NCBI GenBank assembly: GCA_000438295.1
Contig: FR901043.1
Span: 1 to 24,513, forward strand
Source of the DNA: Clostridium sp. CAG:451
GTDB lineage: Bacteria; Bacillota_I; Bacilli_A; RF39; UBA660
Length of the DNA stretch: 24,513 bases
Reading direction: 5' to 3'
Part shown: positions 1 through 6,655 of the stretch, in pieces
Layout: each line of letters opens with the position of its first letter
Numbering within the stretch: position 1 is the stretch's first letter
The notes under the pieces: model-generated
Told to the model about the DNA's origin: nothing
The model's input: the letters and a program-made list of their open reading frames with translations, nothing else
Databases searched by the model: none
Program-made: the position numbers and the translations under genes

Positions 1-516
1 GCCAAAATATATTCAAATGATGAAAAAGTTAACGATATGTCAAAACCGATATACGCTACACCTCTATCTGAAACAAACACTACTTATGCTTATAAGTTAA
101 CAATAGGGGGGAAAGATGGAATTATTGCAAATGAAAGTATGATAGGTTATTTTTATGAATTTACTAATATGACATCAATAGATTTGTCAGTCCTTGATAC
201 ATCAGAAGTTACAAATATGTCTAATATGTTCTCTGCTTGTATCAGTTTAACAAGTCTAGATGTAAGTAATTTTGATACATCAAAAGTAATAGATATGAGT
301 GATATGTTTGATCAATGTTACATGTTAACTAGCTTAGACTTAAGGAACTTTAATACATCAGAAGTTATAGATATGAGCTCTATGTTTTCTGCTTGTATCA
401 GTTTAACAAGTCTAGATGTAAGTAATTTTGATACCTCAAAGGTAATAAATATGAGTGATATGTTTAGTGAGTGCAGTAGTTTAACAAGTCTAGATTTAAA
501 GGAGAGCAGATTTTGA
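1..516 (+). CDS. DUF285/BspA-like surface repeat protein, first fragment (5' end outside window)
   Basis: The reading frame is open from base 1, so the true start lies upstream; the ATG at 37 is internal to the open frame and has no Shine-Dalgarno site. The product is built of 26-residue repeats of the form SLTSLDVSNFDTSKVxxMSxMF, the signature of DUF285 (BspA-like leucine-rich) proteins. In mycoplasmas and gut Bacilli these are usually lipoproteins or cell-surface proteins, so a surface or adhesion role is inferred. At the DNA level the units begin at 244, 322, 400 and 478, exactly 78 bp apart. The frame then leaves the repeat pattern (LDLKESRF) and stops at 514-516. The same pattern resumes in another frame from about 541, so this is one half of a disrupted gene. 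The family call is strong; the function is inferred. Confidence 0.8.
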   Translation, partial: AKIYSNDEKVNDMSKPIYATPLSETNTTYAYKLTIGGKDGIIANESMIGYFYEFTNMTSIDLSVLDTSEVTNMSNMFSACISLTSLDVSNFDTSKVIDMSDMFDQCYMLTSLDLRNFNTSEVIDMSSMFSACISLTSLDVSNFDTSKVINMSDMFSECSSLTSLDLKESRF

Positions 517-701
517 TTCAATGCACATAGAAAAAATAAATGTAAGCAATTTTGATACATCAAAAGTAATAGATATGAGTGATATGTTTGCTGGATGTAG
601 CAGTTTAACAAGTCTAGATGTAAGTAATTTTGATACCTCAAAGGTAATAAATATGAGTGATATGTTTAGTGAGTGCAGTAGTTTAACAAGTCTAGATTTA
701 A
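399..701 (+). repeat. 101-bp perfect direct repeat within the DUF285 array (399-499 and 601-701)
   Basis: Bases 399-499 and 601-701 are identical for 101 bp, at an offset of 202 bp. A shorter, near-identical copy covers about 225-280. The identity holds at DNA level and not only in the protein, which points to recent duplication or gene conversion between the coding repeats. Confidence 0.85.
495..540 (+). other. 46-bp insertion breaking the DUF285 repeat frame
   Basis: Repeat starts fall at 244, 322, 400 and 478 (78-bp steps), but the next is at 602, a step of 124 bp. The surplus of 46 bp can be placed precisely. The repeat reads normally up to the TCTAGA at 489-494 and resumes at 541 with TGTAAGCAATTTTGATAC. 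Because 46 is not a multiple of three, the insertion shifts the frame and also brings a TGA into frame at 514. Part of the extra sequence (GATTTTGATTCAA) resembles a degenerate repeat core, so it may come from imperfect repeat recombination rather than from a mobile element. Confidence 0.75.
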
Positions 702-862
702 GTAGCTTTGATACTTCAAAGGTAACTACAATGAATTGGATATTTAATAAATGTAGTAAATTAACAAAAATAATGGTTTCTAATAAATGGGTAATAAACT
801 CAGGAGCATCAACTGATAGAATGTTTGATAATTGTGGAACAGACCATGTAACTGTTGTTTAA
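521..862 (+). CDS. DUF285/BspA-like surface repeat protein, second fragment
   Basis: This fragment continues the 26-residue repeat series in a frame shifted by one base from the upstream fragment. It has about two and a half further units, then a non-repeat C-terminus (WIFNKCSKLTKIMVSNKWV...). The ATG at 521 lies inside the 46-bp insertion and has no Shine-Dalgarno site, so independent translation is doubtful and this is better seen as the 3' part of a pseudogene. The block 601-701 is identical to 399-499. The stop at 860-862 is followed directly by a hairpin terminator. A sequencing or assembly error within the repeats is an alternative explanation for the break. Confidence 0.7.
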   Translation: MHIEKINVSNFDTSKVIDMSDMFAGCSSLTSLDVSNFDTSKVINMSDMFSECSSLTSLDLSSFDTSKVTTMNWIFNKCSKLTKIMVSNKWVINSGASTDRMFDNCGTDHVTVV

Positions 863-866
863 TAAG

Positions 867-892
867 AAGTCTAGAGATAGGCTTTTTTCTTT
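867..892 (+). terminator. Rho-independent terminator of the DUF285 gene
   Basis: A six-base-pair stem (AAGTCT 867-872 with AGGCTT 879-884, one G-U pair) and a six-base loop are followed by a T-rich run directly downstream of the stop codon at 860-862. Confidence 0.7.
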
Positions 893-920
893 TTAAGTGA
901 TTAGAAAATAAAAAATACTC

Positions 921-950
921 TTGACAAATATCTATAGATTTAATTATTCT
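921..950 (+). promoter_or_regulatory. Promoter of the metallo-beta-lactamase-fold gene
   Basis: A perfect -35 TTGACA (921-926) is followed after 18 bases by TATTCT (945-950). It sits between the upstream terminator and the Shine-Dalgarno AGGAGG at 964-969. Confidence 0.65.
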
Positions 951-973
951 AATAAGTAGAATGAGGAGGAAAA

Positions 974-1504
974 ATGATGGAAATTGAAAGAGTGATAACT
1001 GGTACTTTAGATGAGAATTGTTATATCTTAAAGAAAGATGGTAAGTGTTTATTAATAGATCCGGGATCTGATAGTGATAAGATTAAAAAGTCTATGGGGG
1101 ATAATAAATTAGTAGGGATACTTGTAACCCATTCTCATTTTGATCATGTAGGGGCATTAAGAGATTTCTTAAAAAGTAATAGAAAATTAATGGTATATAA
1201 GAAAAGTAATTTAAGTGATTTAGAAGAGAAAGAAATAGAACCATTTAAGTTTAAATGTTATTATACTCCTGGACATAGTAATGATTCTGTAAGCTTTTAC
1301 TTTGATGAAGTTAATACACTGTTTGTTGGGGATTTTATCTTTAAAAATACAATAGGTAGAACTGATCTTCCAACAGGTAATGAAACTGATATGAAAAACT
1401 CATTAGCAAGATTAGCAGAATTTGATAATGATACCAAGATATACTCTGGACATGGTGATTTGACTACTTTAGAAGAAGAAAGAAAAAATAATCCATATCT
1501 ATAA
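974..1504 (+). CDS. MBL-fold metallo-hydrolase (glyoxalase II-like)
   Basis: This is a small single-domain metallo-beta-lactamase-fold hydrolase of about 176 residues. The metal-binding motif HSHFDH is at residues 53-58 (H53, H55, D57, H58). H101 (PGHSNDS), D120 (FVGD) and H160 (SGHGD) complete a two-metal site. The GRTDLP segment at 128-133 is typical of the YqgX/GloB-like branch, which is usually annotated as hydroxyacylglutathione hydrolase, although its physiological thioester substrate in Firmicutes is unknown. It is cytoplasmic, with no signal peptide. ATG codons occur at 974 and 977. AGGAGG at 964-969 is 4 nt from the first and 7 nt from the second, so 977 is equally or more likely as the start. 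The gene has its own promoter and is followed by two unrelated membrane proteins. Confidence 0.88.
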   Translation: MMEIERVITGTLDENCYILKKDGKCLLIDPGSDSDKIKKSMGDNKLVGILVTHSHFDHVGALRDFLKSNRKLMVYKKSNLSDLEEKEIEPFKFKCYYTPGHSNDSVSFYFDEVNTLFVGDFIFKNTIGRTDLPTGNETDMKNSLARLAEFDNDTKIYSGHGDLTTLEEERKNNPYL

Positions 1505-1510
1505 TATCTG

Positions 1511-1519
1511 TGATATAAT
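1511..1519 (+). promoter_or_regulatory. Extended -10 promoter for the membrane-protein operon
   Basis: TGATATAAT (TGn plus a perfect TATAAT at 1514-1519) lies 28 bases before the proposed start at 1548. No good -35 is present; the upstream position overlaps the end of the preceding gene. The extended -10 form recurs throughout the window. Confidence 0.5.
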
Positions 1520-1547
1520 TTAGTTGAAGAAGAGAAAGGTGGTTACT

Positions 1548-1862
1548 ATGTATATTGATTTAATTGTACTTATAGTATTAATATTATTAGTCATTATGTT
1601 TTTTAGACAGTTTTCTAGTTTTGTCTATTTTATTGCTATAGCAGATATATTTCTTAGAATATTAACCTTTATTGGGGAGAATATTCCTCTTGCTGATGTG
1701 TCTGCTGTTATAAATAAATATATTCCAAAGAGTATTTTAGCTATTATAGGTAGTTATACTAGTGGACTTTTGTATACAATACTAGCGTGGGTATTTGTTG
1801 TAATAATGATTATCTTTGAATCATATATAATTAAGTTCTTTATTAAGAAAAAGAAGGTGTAG
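1548..1862 (+). CDS. Small integral membrane protein, unknown function
   Basis: This 104-residue protein of unrecognised family is strongly hydrophobic. One helix spans about residues 3-23 and a second about 28-46. A loop carrying NKYIPKS follows, then a long hydrophobic stretch over about 66-98, and a basic IKFFIKKKKV tail that should sit in the cytoplasm. An upstream in-frame TTG at 1524 would add eight lysine/arginine-rich residues, but the Shine-Dalgarno AAAGGTGG at 1535-1542 is correctly placed for the ATG at 1548. The stop is one base from the next gene, an anchored protein of unknown function, so the two probably act together. No catalytic motif is visible. Confidence 0.65.
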   Translation: MYIDLIVLIVLILLVIMFFRQFSSFVYFIAIADIFLRILTFIGENIPLADVSAVINKYIPKSILAIIGSYTSGLLYTILAWVFVVIMIIFESYIIKFFIKKKKV

Positions 1863-1863
1863 A

Positions 1864-2493
1864 ATGAAAAATGGTTTATGGACTAAGATAGTAATAGTAA
1901 TTATTACTTTAGAAATATTAGTAGGGGCTATCTATTATGGTTATAAAAAAATAGTTACTACTGATTCAGGTAGTTTATCTACTAAGAATAAAACTGTTAC
2001 TACTCTATATAAAAAAATAGCACATGAAGATTTAGAAATACTAGATGTAATGGAGAATAAAGCAATGCTATATTATGCTTATAATAATATAGATAATAAA
2101 GACTCTATTAATTGTGAAGTAGTAACTACTACTAAAGAAGGATATACTTGTAGTGGTTTAACTACTTTTGTTAAGAAAGAAGCATTAGAAAAAGCAGTTA
2201 AAGATTTATATGGAAAAGATATTAGTGTAAATATAGAAGACTTTGAAGTATCTAAAAAAGAATATGCTTTATATGATGAAGAGCATAAAGGAGTAGTAAT
2301 TGTTACTAAAGAGGATAACTCTGAACCCATTAATATTAAATTAAAGAGTGCTAGAAAAGAAGATAATAAAATAATATTAACTACTGAGGTTTTAGATGGT
2401 ATCTATGGAACAGTTAAAAATACTTATCAGTATACATTTGAAAAAAGTGGGAAAGACTATTATTTAACTAAGAAAGAAAAAGTAAGGACGTGA
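1864..2493 (+). CDS. Membrane-anchored extracytoplasmic protein, unknown function
   Basis: This 209-residue protein has a single N-terminal hydrophobic segment (about residues 8-26) preceded by basic residues, so it should be anchored with the rest outside the membrane. The outer part is lysine-rich and predicted alpha/beta. It carries only two cysteines (C84 and C96, in NCEVV and YTCSG), placed to form a disulfide. I do not recognise the family. AAGGTG just upstream supports the ATG at 1864. The gene follows the small membrane protein after one base and precedes yqeY after four, which implies cotranscription. TGA is the stop codon. Confidence 0.65.
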   Translation: MKNGLWTKIVIVIITLEILVGAIYYGYKKIVTTDSGSLSTKNKTVTTLYKKIAHEDLEILDVMENKAMLYYAYNNIDNKDSINCEVVTTTKEGYTCSGLTTFVKKEALEKAVKDLYGKDISVNIEDFEVSKKEYALYDEEHKGVVIVTKEDNSEPINIKLKSARKEDNKIILTTEVLDGIYGTVKNTYQYTFEKSGKDYYLTKKEKVRT

Positions 2494-2497
2494 TAAT

Positions 2498-2935
2498 ATG
2501 TATGATAGTATTAAAAGTGAAATAGTTAAAGCGATGAAGGAACATAATAAGGAAAGACTTAATGTCTTAAGAATGGTTAAAGCTGCTGTTGATTTAGAAC
2601 ATATTGATAAGAAAGTTGAAATTAATGATGAGTTAGTTTTAAGTGTAGTATTAAAACAAGTAAAGATGAGAGAAGACTCAATTGAACAGTATTCTAAAAC
2701 ATCAAGAAGTGATTTAGTAGAGAAAGAAACTCTGGAACTTAATATTCTAAAAGAGTTTTTACCAAAACCATTAACAGATAGTGAAGTAGATGAATTAATT
2801 AGTGAAGCAATAGATGAAATAAAGCCAGAAGGTATGAAAGACATGGGTAAGGTAATGGGATACTTATCACCTAAAGTAAAGGGTAGAACTGATCAAAAAG
2901 CTTTATCTATGAAAATAAAAGAAAGATTACAATAA
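2498..2935 (+). CDS. yqeY: GatB/YqeY domain protein
   Basis: The 145-residue product matches the stand-alone YqeY family throughout. It begins with an amphipathic helical region (IKSEIVKAMKEHNKERLNVLRMVKAA), continues with the REDSIEQYSKTSRSDL segment, and ends with the LPKPLTDSEVDELI...GMKDMGKVMGYLSPKVKGR region. YqeY shares its fold with the C-terminal tRNA-tail-binding domain of GatB, so a tRNA-linked role is suspected, but its physiological function is not settled. The protein is cytoplasmic. The gene ends the operon that begins with the two unknown membrane proteins and is followed at once by a strong hairpin terminator. Confidence 0.9.
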   Translation: MYDSIKSEIVKAMKEHNKERLNVLRMVKAAVDLEHIDKKVEINDELVLSVVLKQVKMREDSIEQYSKTSRSDLVEKETLELNILKEFLPKPLTDSEVDELISEAIDEIKPEGMKDMGKVMGYLSPKVKGRTDQKALSMKIKERLQ

Positions 2936-2966
2936 ACTTTTCCTAGTATGTTGGAAAAGTTTTTCC
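2934..2966 (+). terminator. Strong Rho-independent terminator after yqeY
   Basis: A ten-base-pair perfect stem (AAACTTTTCC 2934-2943 with GGAAAAGTTT 2953-2962) and a nine-base loop run directly into a T stretch (2960-2964). The left arm overlaps the yqeY stop codon. The rnhB Shine-Dalgarno begins only five bases after the T run. Confidence 0.85.
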
Positions 2967-2978
2967 TTGGGAGGTAAA

Positions 2979-3587
2979 ATGGATACATATATATACGAGA
3001 GAGAACTAAGAGAAAAAGGGATAAACTTAATAGCAGGAGTAGATGAAGTGGGTCGTGGTCCTTTAGTAGGACCCGTAGTAACTGCTTGTGTTATACTTCC
3101 AGAGAAGTTTGATTTAGAAGGACTAACTGATAGTAAGAAATTAAGTGAGAAGAAAAGAGAAGAATTATATAAAAAGATAGAAGAACAAGCTTTAGGAATT
3201 GGTATTGGTATTGTAGATAATGAAGAAATAGATAATATTAATATTTTAAATGCTACTAAGAAAGCAATGAAGATGGCTATTAATAACTGTAATATAAGAC
3301 CAGAACATGTCTTAATAGATGCCGTTAAACTAGATATTGATATACCAACAACATCAATAATTAAAGGTGATTTAAAAAGTATTACTATCTCAGCAGCTAG
3401 TGTTATAGCAAAAGTAACAAGAGATCATATGTTATATGAACTAGATAAGAAATATCCAATGTATGACTTTAAACATAATAAAGGTTATCCCACTAAGAAG
3501 CATATTGAAGCAATTATGGAATATGGTATTATTAAAGAACATAGGAAAAGTTTTTCTCCTGTTAAAGAATATGTAAATAATAAGTAA
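2979..3587 (+). CDS. rnhB: Ribonuclease HII
   Basis: RNase HII cleaves the RNA strand of RNA-DNA hybrids and nicks at single ribonucleotides misincorporated in DNA. The signature GVDEVGRGP is present, with catalytic D22 and E23; D114 (VLIDAVKLD) and D149 (KVTRD) complete the metal site. The DSKKLSEKKRE and KHNKGYPTKKH motifs are also typical. The length of about 202 residues is normal for bacteria. The ATG at 2979 is chosen because GGGAGG at 2969-2974 sits just upstream; an in-frame TTG at 2967 would lie before that site. No promoter is visible between the yqeY terminator and the gene, so expression may depend on terminator read-through. Confidence 0.95.
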   Translation: MDTYIYERELREKGINLIAGVDEVGRGPLVGPVVTACVILPEKFDLEGLTDSKKLSEKKREELYKKIEEQALGIGIGIVDNEEIDNINILNATKKAMKMAINNCNIRPEHVLIDAVKLDIDIPTTSIIKGDLKSITISAASVIAKVTRDHMLYELDKKYPMYDFKHNKGYPTKKHIEAIMEYGIIKEHRKSFSPVKEYVNNK

Positions 3588-3601
3588 ATTTTAAAAAACT
3601 A

Positions 3602-3631
3602 TTGACAATTAGTAGTAACTTTAGATATAAG
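3602..3631 (+). promoter_or_regulatory. topA promoter
   Basis: A perfect TTGACA at 3602-3607, an 18-base spacer and TATAAG at 3626-3631 are followed by AAGGAGG at 3641-3647 and the topA ATG. Confidence 0.7.
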
Positions 3632-3653
3632 AATATGGAAAAGGAGGAATTTC

Positions 3654-5681
3654 ATGACAAAGAACTTAGTAATAGTAGAAAGTCCTAGTAAGAGTAAAAC
3701 TATTGAGAAATATCTTGGAAAGAATTATAAAGTAGTATCTAGTAAAGGGCATATTAGAGATTTAGCAACTAGTGGTAAATTAGGCTTAGGTGTCGATATA
3801 GAAGATGGATTTAAACCTAATTATGTTCCTTTAAAAGGGAAAAGTAAATTAATTAAAGAGCTAAAGAAAGATGTTAAAGAAAGTGATCATATAATACTTG
3901 CAACCGACCCAGATAGGGAAGGAGAAGCTATCTCTTGGCACTTAAAAGAAGCTTTAAATATAAAAGATGATGATTATTCAAGAGTACTTTTTCATGAAAT
4001 TACGAAAGATAGTGTTTTAGAAGCTATTAAACATGAAGGTAAGATTGATCAAAATCTTGTTAAGAGTCAAGAGACAAGAAGAATACTTGATCGAATAATT
4101 GGTTTTAGATTATCTAAGTTATTACAATCTAAGATAAAAGCTAAGAGTGCTGGACGTGTTCAAAGTGTAGCTTTAAAACTAATTGTTGATAGAGAAAGAG
4201 AAATAGAAGCGTTTAAACAAGAAGAGTATTATACTATAAGTGCTTTCTTTGATGATGTTGAAGCTAATCTATTTGAATATAAAGATAAAGAGATTAAACT
4301 TACTTGTAAGGAAGATGCTGATAAAGTAATTAATAGTCTTGCAAGTGACTATAAGGTATATTCAGTAGAAGAGAAACTAAGAAATAAGAAAAGTAAGGCA
4401 CCTTTTACTACTTCAACACTACAGCAAGAAGCAGCTAATAAATTAGGTTTTCCTACTAAGAAGACAATGATGATAGCACAAAAGCTTTATGAAGGAATTG
4501 ATCTTGGTAGTGAAACTACTGGTTTAATCACTTACATGAGAACTGACTCTATTCGTTTATCTGATGAGTTTATTCATAATACTTTTAATTATATTGAAAA
4601 AAATTATGGTAAAGAATATATTGGTTATCCAAAACAAGCTAAGAAAAAAGATAATGTTCAAGATGCTCATGAAGGTATAAGACCAACTAGTATATTAAGA
4701 CGTCCAGAAGATGTTAAGAGTCATTTATCAAGTGATGAGTTTAAATTATATCGTTTAATCTATTATAGAGCTTTAGCTAGTTTGATGGCTGATGCTAAAG
4801 TAAATCAGACAACAGTATTGTTTGATAATAATGATTATCACTTTAAAGCGACTGGTAGTGTTATTGTCTTTAAAGGTTATTTAGAAGCATATCAAGTTTA
4901 TGAAACAAGCGATGAAAATTATCTTACTGGTTTTGTTAAAGACCAAGTGTTAAAAGCAACTGACCTTGTTAGTGAACAACACTTTACGAAACCACCGGCA
5001 AGATATACAGAAGCATCTCTTGTTAAAAAAATGGAAGAGTTAGGTATTGGTAGACCCTCTACTTATGCTCAGACTATTGATACATTAAAGCAAAGAGCTT
5101 ATGTAACTTTAGAAGAGAAGAAATTCCATCCAACAGAGATGGGAGTTGAGACTACTGATAAGTTACAAGAGTTCTTTAAAGATTTAATTAATGTAGAATA
5201 TACAAGTAAGATGGAAGAAGACTTAGATAAGATTGCTAGTGGAGAATTGGTTTGGAATGAAGTATTAAAAGAGTTTTATGATGAGTTTGAACCACGCGTT
5301 AAGAAAGCTTTTGATGAGATGGAAAAAGCACCTGACCAAGAAACAGGAGAGAAGTGTCCAGAATGTGGACATCCACTAGTTATTAGAAAAGGTAAGTATG
5401 GTGAATTTACCGCTTGCAGTAACTATCCAGAATGTAAATATGTTAAGAAAGAAGAAAAACAAGTAATAGAAGTGGCACATTGTCCTAATTGTGATGGGAT
5501 GATTCTAGAACGAAAAACAAGGAAAGGTAAAACTTTCTATGGTTGTAGTAACTATCCTAAATGTAAAACAGCTTTTTGGGATAAACCATTAGATTTAAAA
5601 TGTCCTAATTGTAATTCTATACTATTAGAACATGGTGATGAAATAAAATGTAGTAGTTGTGATTATACAAAAAACAAATAA
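3654..5681 (+). CDS. topA: DNA topoisomerase I (type IA)
   Basis: This enzyme relaxes negative supercoils by a transient 5'-phosphotyrosyl single-strand break. The Toprim domain is N-terminal (E9 in IVESPSKS; D85, D87 and E89 in ATDPDREGEA). The catalytic tyrosine is Y294 in GLITYMRTDS. The C-terminus carries three zinc-ribbon modules with cysteines at 568/571/588/594, 610/613/631/637 and 650/653/666/669; the last is a shorter CxxC-CxxC form. Length (675) and domain order match Firmicutes TopA. The ATG at 3654 has AAGGAGG six bases upstream and the gene has its own promoter. A convergent Xre gene follows after 16 bases, with a shared hairpin at the junction. Confidence 0.98.
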   Translation: MTKNLVIVESPSKSKTIEKYLGKNYKVVSSKGHIRDLATSGKLGLGVDIEDGFKPNYVPLKGKSKLIKELKKDVKESDHIILATDPDREGEAISWHLKEALNIKDDDYSRVLFHEITKDSVLEAIKHEGKIDQNLVKSQETRRILDRIIGFRLSKLLQSKIKAKSAGRVQSVALKLIVDREREIEAFKQEEYYTISAFFDDVEANLFEYKDKEIKLTCKEDADKVINSLASDYKVYSVEEKLRNKKSKAPFTTSTLQQEAANKLGFPTKKTMMIAQKLYEGIDLGSETTGLITYMRTDSIRLSDEFIHNTFNYIEKNYGKEYIGYPKQAKKKDNVQDAHEGIRPTSILRRPEDVKSHLSSDEFKLYRLIYYRALASLMADAKVNQTTVLFDNNDYHFKATGSVIVFKGYLEAYQVYETSDENYLTGFVKDQVLKATDLVSEQHFTKPPARYTEASLVKKMEELGIGRPSTYAQTIDTLKQRAYVTLEEKKFHPTEMGVETTDKLQEFFKDLINVEYTSKMEEDLDKIASGELVWNEVLKEFYDEFEPRVKKAFDEMEKAPDQETGEKCPECGHPLVIRKGKYGEFTACSNYPECKYVKKEEKQVIEVAHCPNCDGMILERKTRKGKTFYGCSNYPKCKTAFWDKPLDLKCPNCNSILLEHGDEIKCSSCDYTKNK

Positions 5682-5712
5682 AGAAGTTTTATCCTCTCTA
5701 TTTGTTTTTTTC
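5669..5712. terminator. Bidirectional AT-rich terminator between topA and the xre gene
   Basis: A twelve-base-pair perfect inverted repeat (AAAAAACAAATA 5669-5680 with TATTTGTTTTTT 5699-5710) spans the ends of both convergent genes. A T run follows it on the plus strand, and the complementary A run gives Ts on the minus strand. The stem is almost all A-T, so termination strength is uncertain. Confidence 0.55.
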
Positions 5713-5940
5713 TTTACTATGATAGATTTTTAAATATCTATCATACTCAAATAAATCATTAGGTGTCATTCCTAGAAAATAACATAACTCAGGAATTAAT
5801 ACAGATGGAAAGCTTAATTTTCCATTTTCATATCTTGAATATAAATCTTGACCAATACCAAGATGAGCTGCTATTTCTACTTGTGTAATATTCTTAACTT
5901 TTCTTTGCTCTTTAATCTTTTCATGAAAATCCATTTGCAT
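5698..5940 (-). CDS. Small Xre-family transcriptional regulator
   Basis: An 80-residue protein that is essentially one lambda-repressor-type helix-turn-helix domain. The motif runs through ITQVEIAAHLGIGQDLYSRYENG, with the usual recognition-helix end and NGK loop, followed by PELCYFLGMTPNDLFEYD. There is no effector or dimerisation domain beyond the HTH. It is transcribed away from the HD hydrolase operon, and a 21-bp palindrome lies between the two promoters, so control of that operon together with autoregulation is the natural inference. ATG at 5938-5940 is used, with GGTG nine bases upstream; an ATG two codons later is an alternative. Confidence 0.9.
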   Translation of the reverse strand: MQMDFHEKIKEQRKVKNITQVEIAAHLGIGQDLYSRYENGKLSFPSVLIPELCYFLGMTPNDLFEYDRYLKIYHSKEKNK

Positions 5941-5960
5941 ATATAAATCACCGTACTTAA

Positions 5961-5990
5961 AGTGTAAACTAATTAACTAGAGAAAGTCAA
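5961..5990 (-). promoter_or_regulatory. Promoter of the xre gene
   Basis: On the minus strand TTGACT (plus 5985-5990) is followed after 18 bases by TACACT (plus 5961-5966). The spacer contains a near-palindrome at 5969-5980 (10 of 12 positions symmetric). Confidence 0.5.
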
Positions 5991-5991
5991 T

Positions 5992-6012
5992 CAAGAATTT
6001 AATAATTTCTTG
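5992..6012. promoter_or_regulatory. 21-bp palindrome between divergent promoters, candidate Xre operator
   Basis: The arms CAAGAA (5992-5997) and TTCTTG (6007-6012) are perfectly complementary, and the nine bases between them keep the symmetry except for one pair and the central base. The site starts two bases from the -35 of the xre promoter and overlaps the -35 (6010-6015) of the HD hydrolase promoter. An extra half-site TTCTTG lies at 6026-6031 inside the latter's spacer. Position and symmetry are seen; repressor binding is inferred. Confidence 0.6.
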
Positions 6013-6038
6013 CAAACAAATGTTTTTCTTGTTATACT
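6010..6038 (+). promoter_or_regulatory. Promoter of the HD hydrolase operon
   Basis: TTGCAA (6010-6015), a 17-base spacer and TATACT (6033-6038) with the extended TGT at 6030-6032. The -35 overlaps the palindrome at 5992-6012. Confidence 0.7.
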
Positions 6039-6062
6039 TATAGTGGAAAACGTGGTGGAAGT

Positions 6063-6644
6063 ATGAATAAAAAAGAACTATTTATAGATGAAATTAATTA
6101 TTTGAAGAATGATGATATTAAGAAAAGTGTAGCTATTCTTATTGAAATGTTACCAGATTATTTCTTTCATGAAGCAGCCTCATCTACTGGAAAGTATCAT
6201 CCAAAATATGCCCTTGGTGATGGTGGCTTATTAAGACATACTAAAGCAGCTTGTTATATAGCTCATGAATTACTAAACGATCCAGCAATTGGGGAGAAGT
6301 ATACATCAAGAGAAAAGGATTTGATGATAGTTGGTCTTATTATGCATGATGGACTAAAAAGAGGTTTACAGGAAGAAAGATATACTAGATTTGATCATCC
6401 ATTACTAGCTGCTAACTTTGTGTATGAAAATAGAGAAAAAGCAGGGATTAGTGAAGATGAAGCATTATTCTTAAAAGAAGTTATATCATCACATATGGGA
6501 CCATGGACAAAAGATTATGATGGTAATGAAGTACTACCATATCCTAAGAATAAATATCAAAATTTTGTTCATATGTGTGACTATTTAGCTAGTAGAAAAG
6601 GATTACTTGTTCCTTTTGATAGCAATAACAATATAATATTATAA
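6063..6644 (+). CDS. HD-domain metal-dependent phosphohydrolase
   Basis: This is a 193-residue single-domain HD protein. The metal ligands are visible: H59 (GGLLRHTKA), H95-D96 (LIMHDG), H112 (RFDHPLLAA), H144 (ISSHMGPW) and D173 (VHMCDYLAS). HD hydrolases act on nucleotides, cyclic dinucleotides or (p)ppGpp; the substrate cannot be read here. The neighbour eleven bases downstream is a dTMP kinase-like protein, which hints at deoxynucleotide metabolism. The gene leads an operon that probably extends to 7992 and diverges from a small Xre regulator. The ATG at 6063 has GTGGTGGAAG just upstream. HD fold: near certain; role: open. Confidence 0.85.
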   Translation: MNKKELFIDEINYLKNDDIKKSVAILIEMLPDYFFHEAASSTGKYHPKYALGDGGLLRHTKAACYIAHELLNDPAIGEKYTSREKDLMIVGLIMHDGLKRGLQEERYTRFDHPLLAANFVYENREKAGISEDEALFLKEVISSHMGPWTKDYDGNEVLPYPKNKYQNFVHMCDYLASRKGLLVPFDSNNNIIL

Positions 6645-6655
6645 GAGGAAAGATT

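Noticed and set aside
495..540. Insertion sequence or MITE remnant in the DUF285 gene
   Set aside because: The 46 bp has no terminal inverted repeats and no target duplication was recognised; part of it resembles the repeat unit itself.
318..641. Minus-strand ORF opposite the DUF285 repeats
   Set aside because: It is the mirror of the coding repeats, with no Shine-Dalgarno or promoter and a Leu/Ser-rich translation typical of an antisense shadow.
225..760. The regularly spaced repeats as a CRISPR array
   Set aside because: The 78-bp period is an in-frame protein repeat (DUF285) with no unique spacers of constant length and no cas genes nearby.
2464..2844. Minus-strand ORF opposite yqeY
   Set aside because: Serine-rich shadow of a clear yqeY gene, without a ribosome site.
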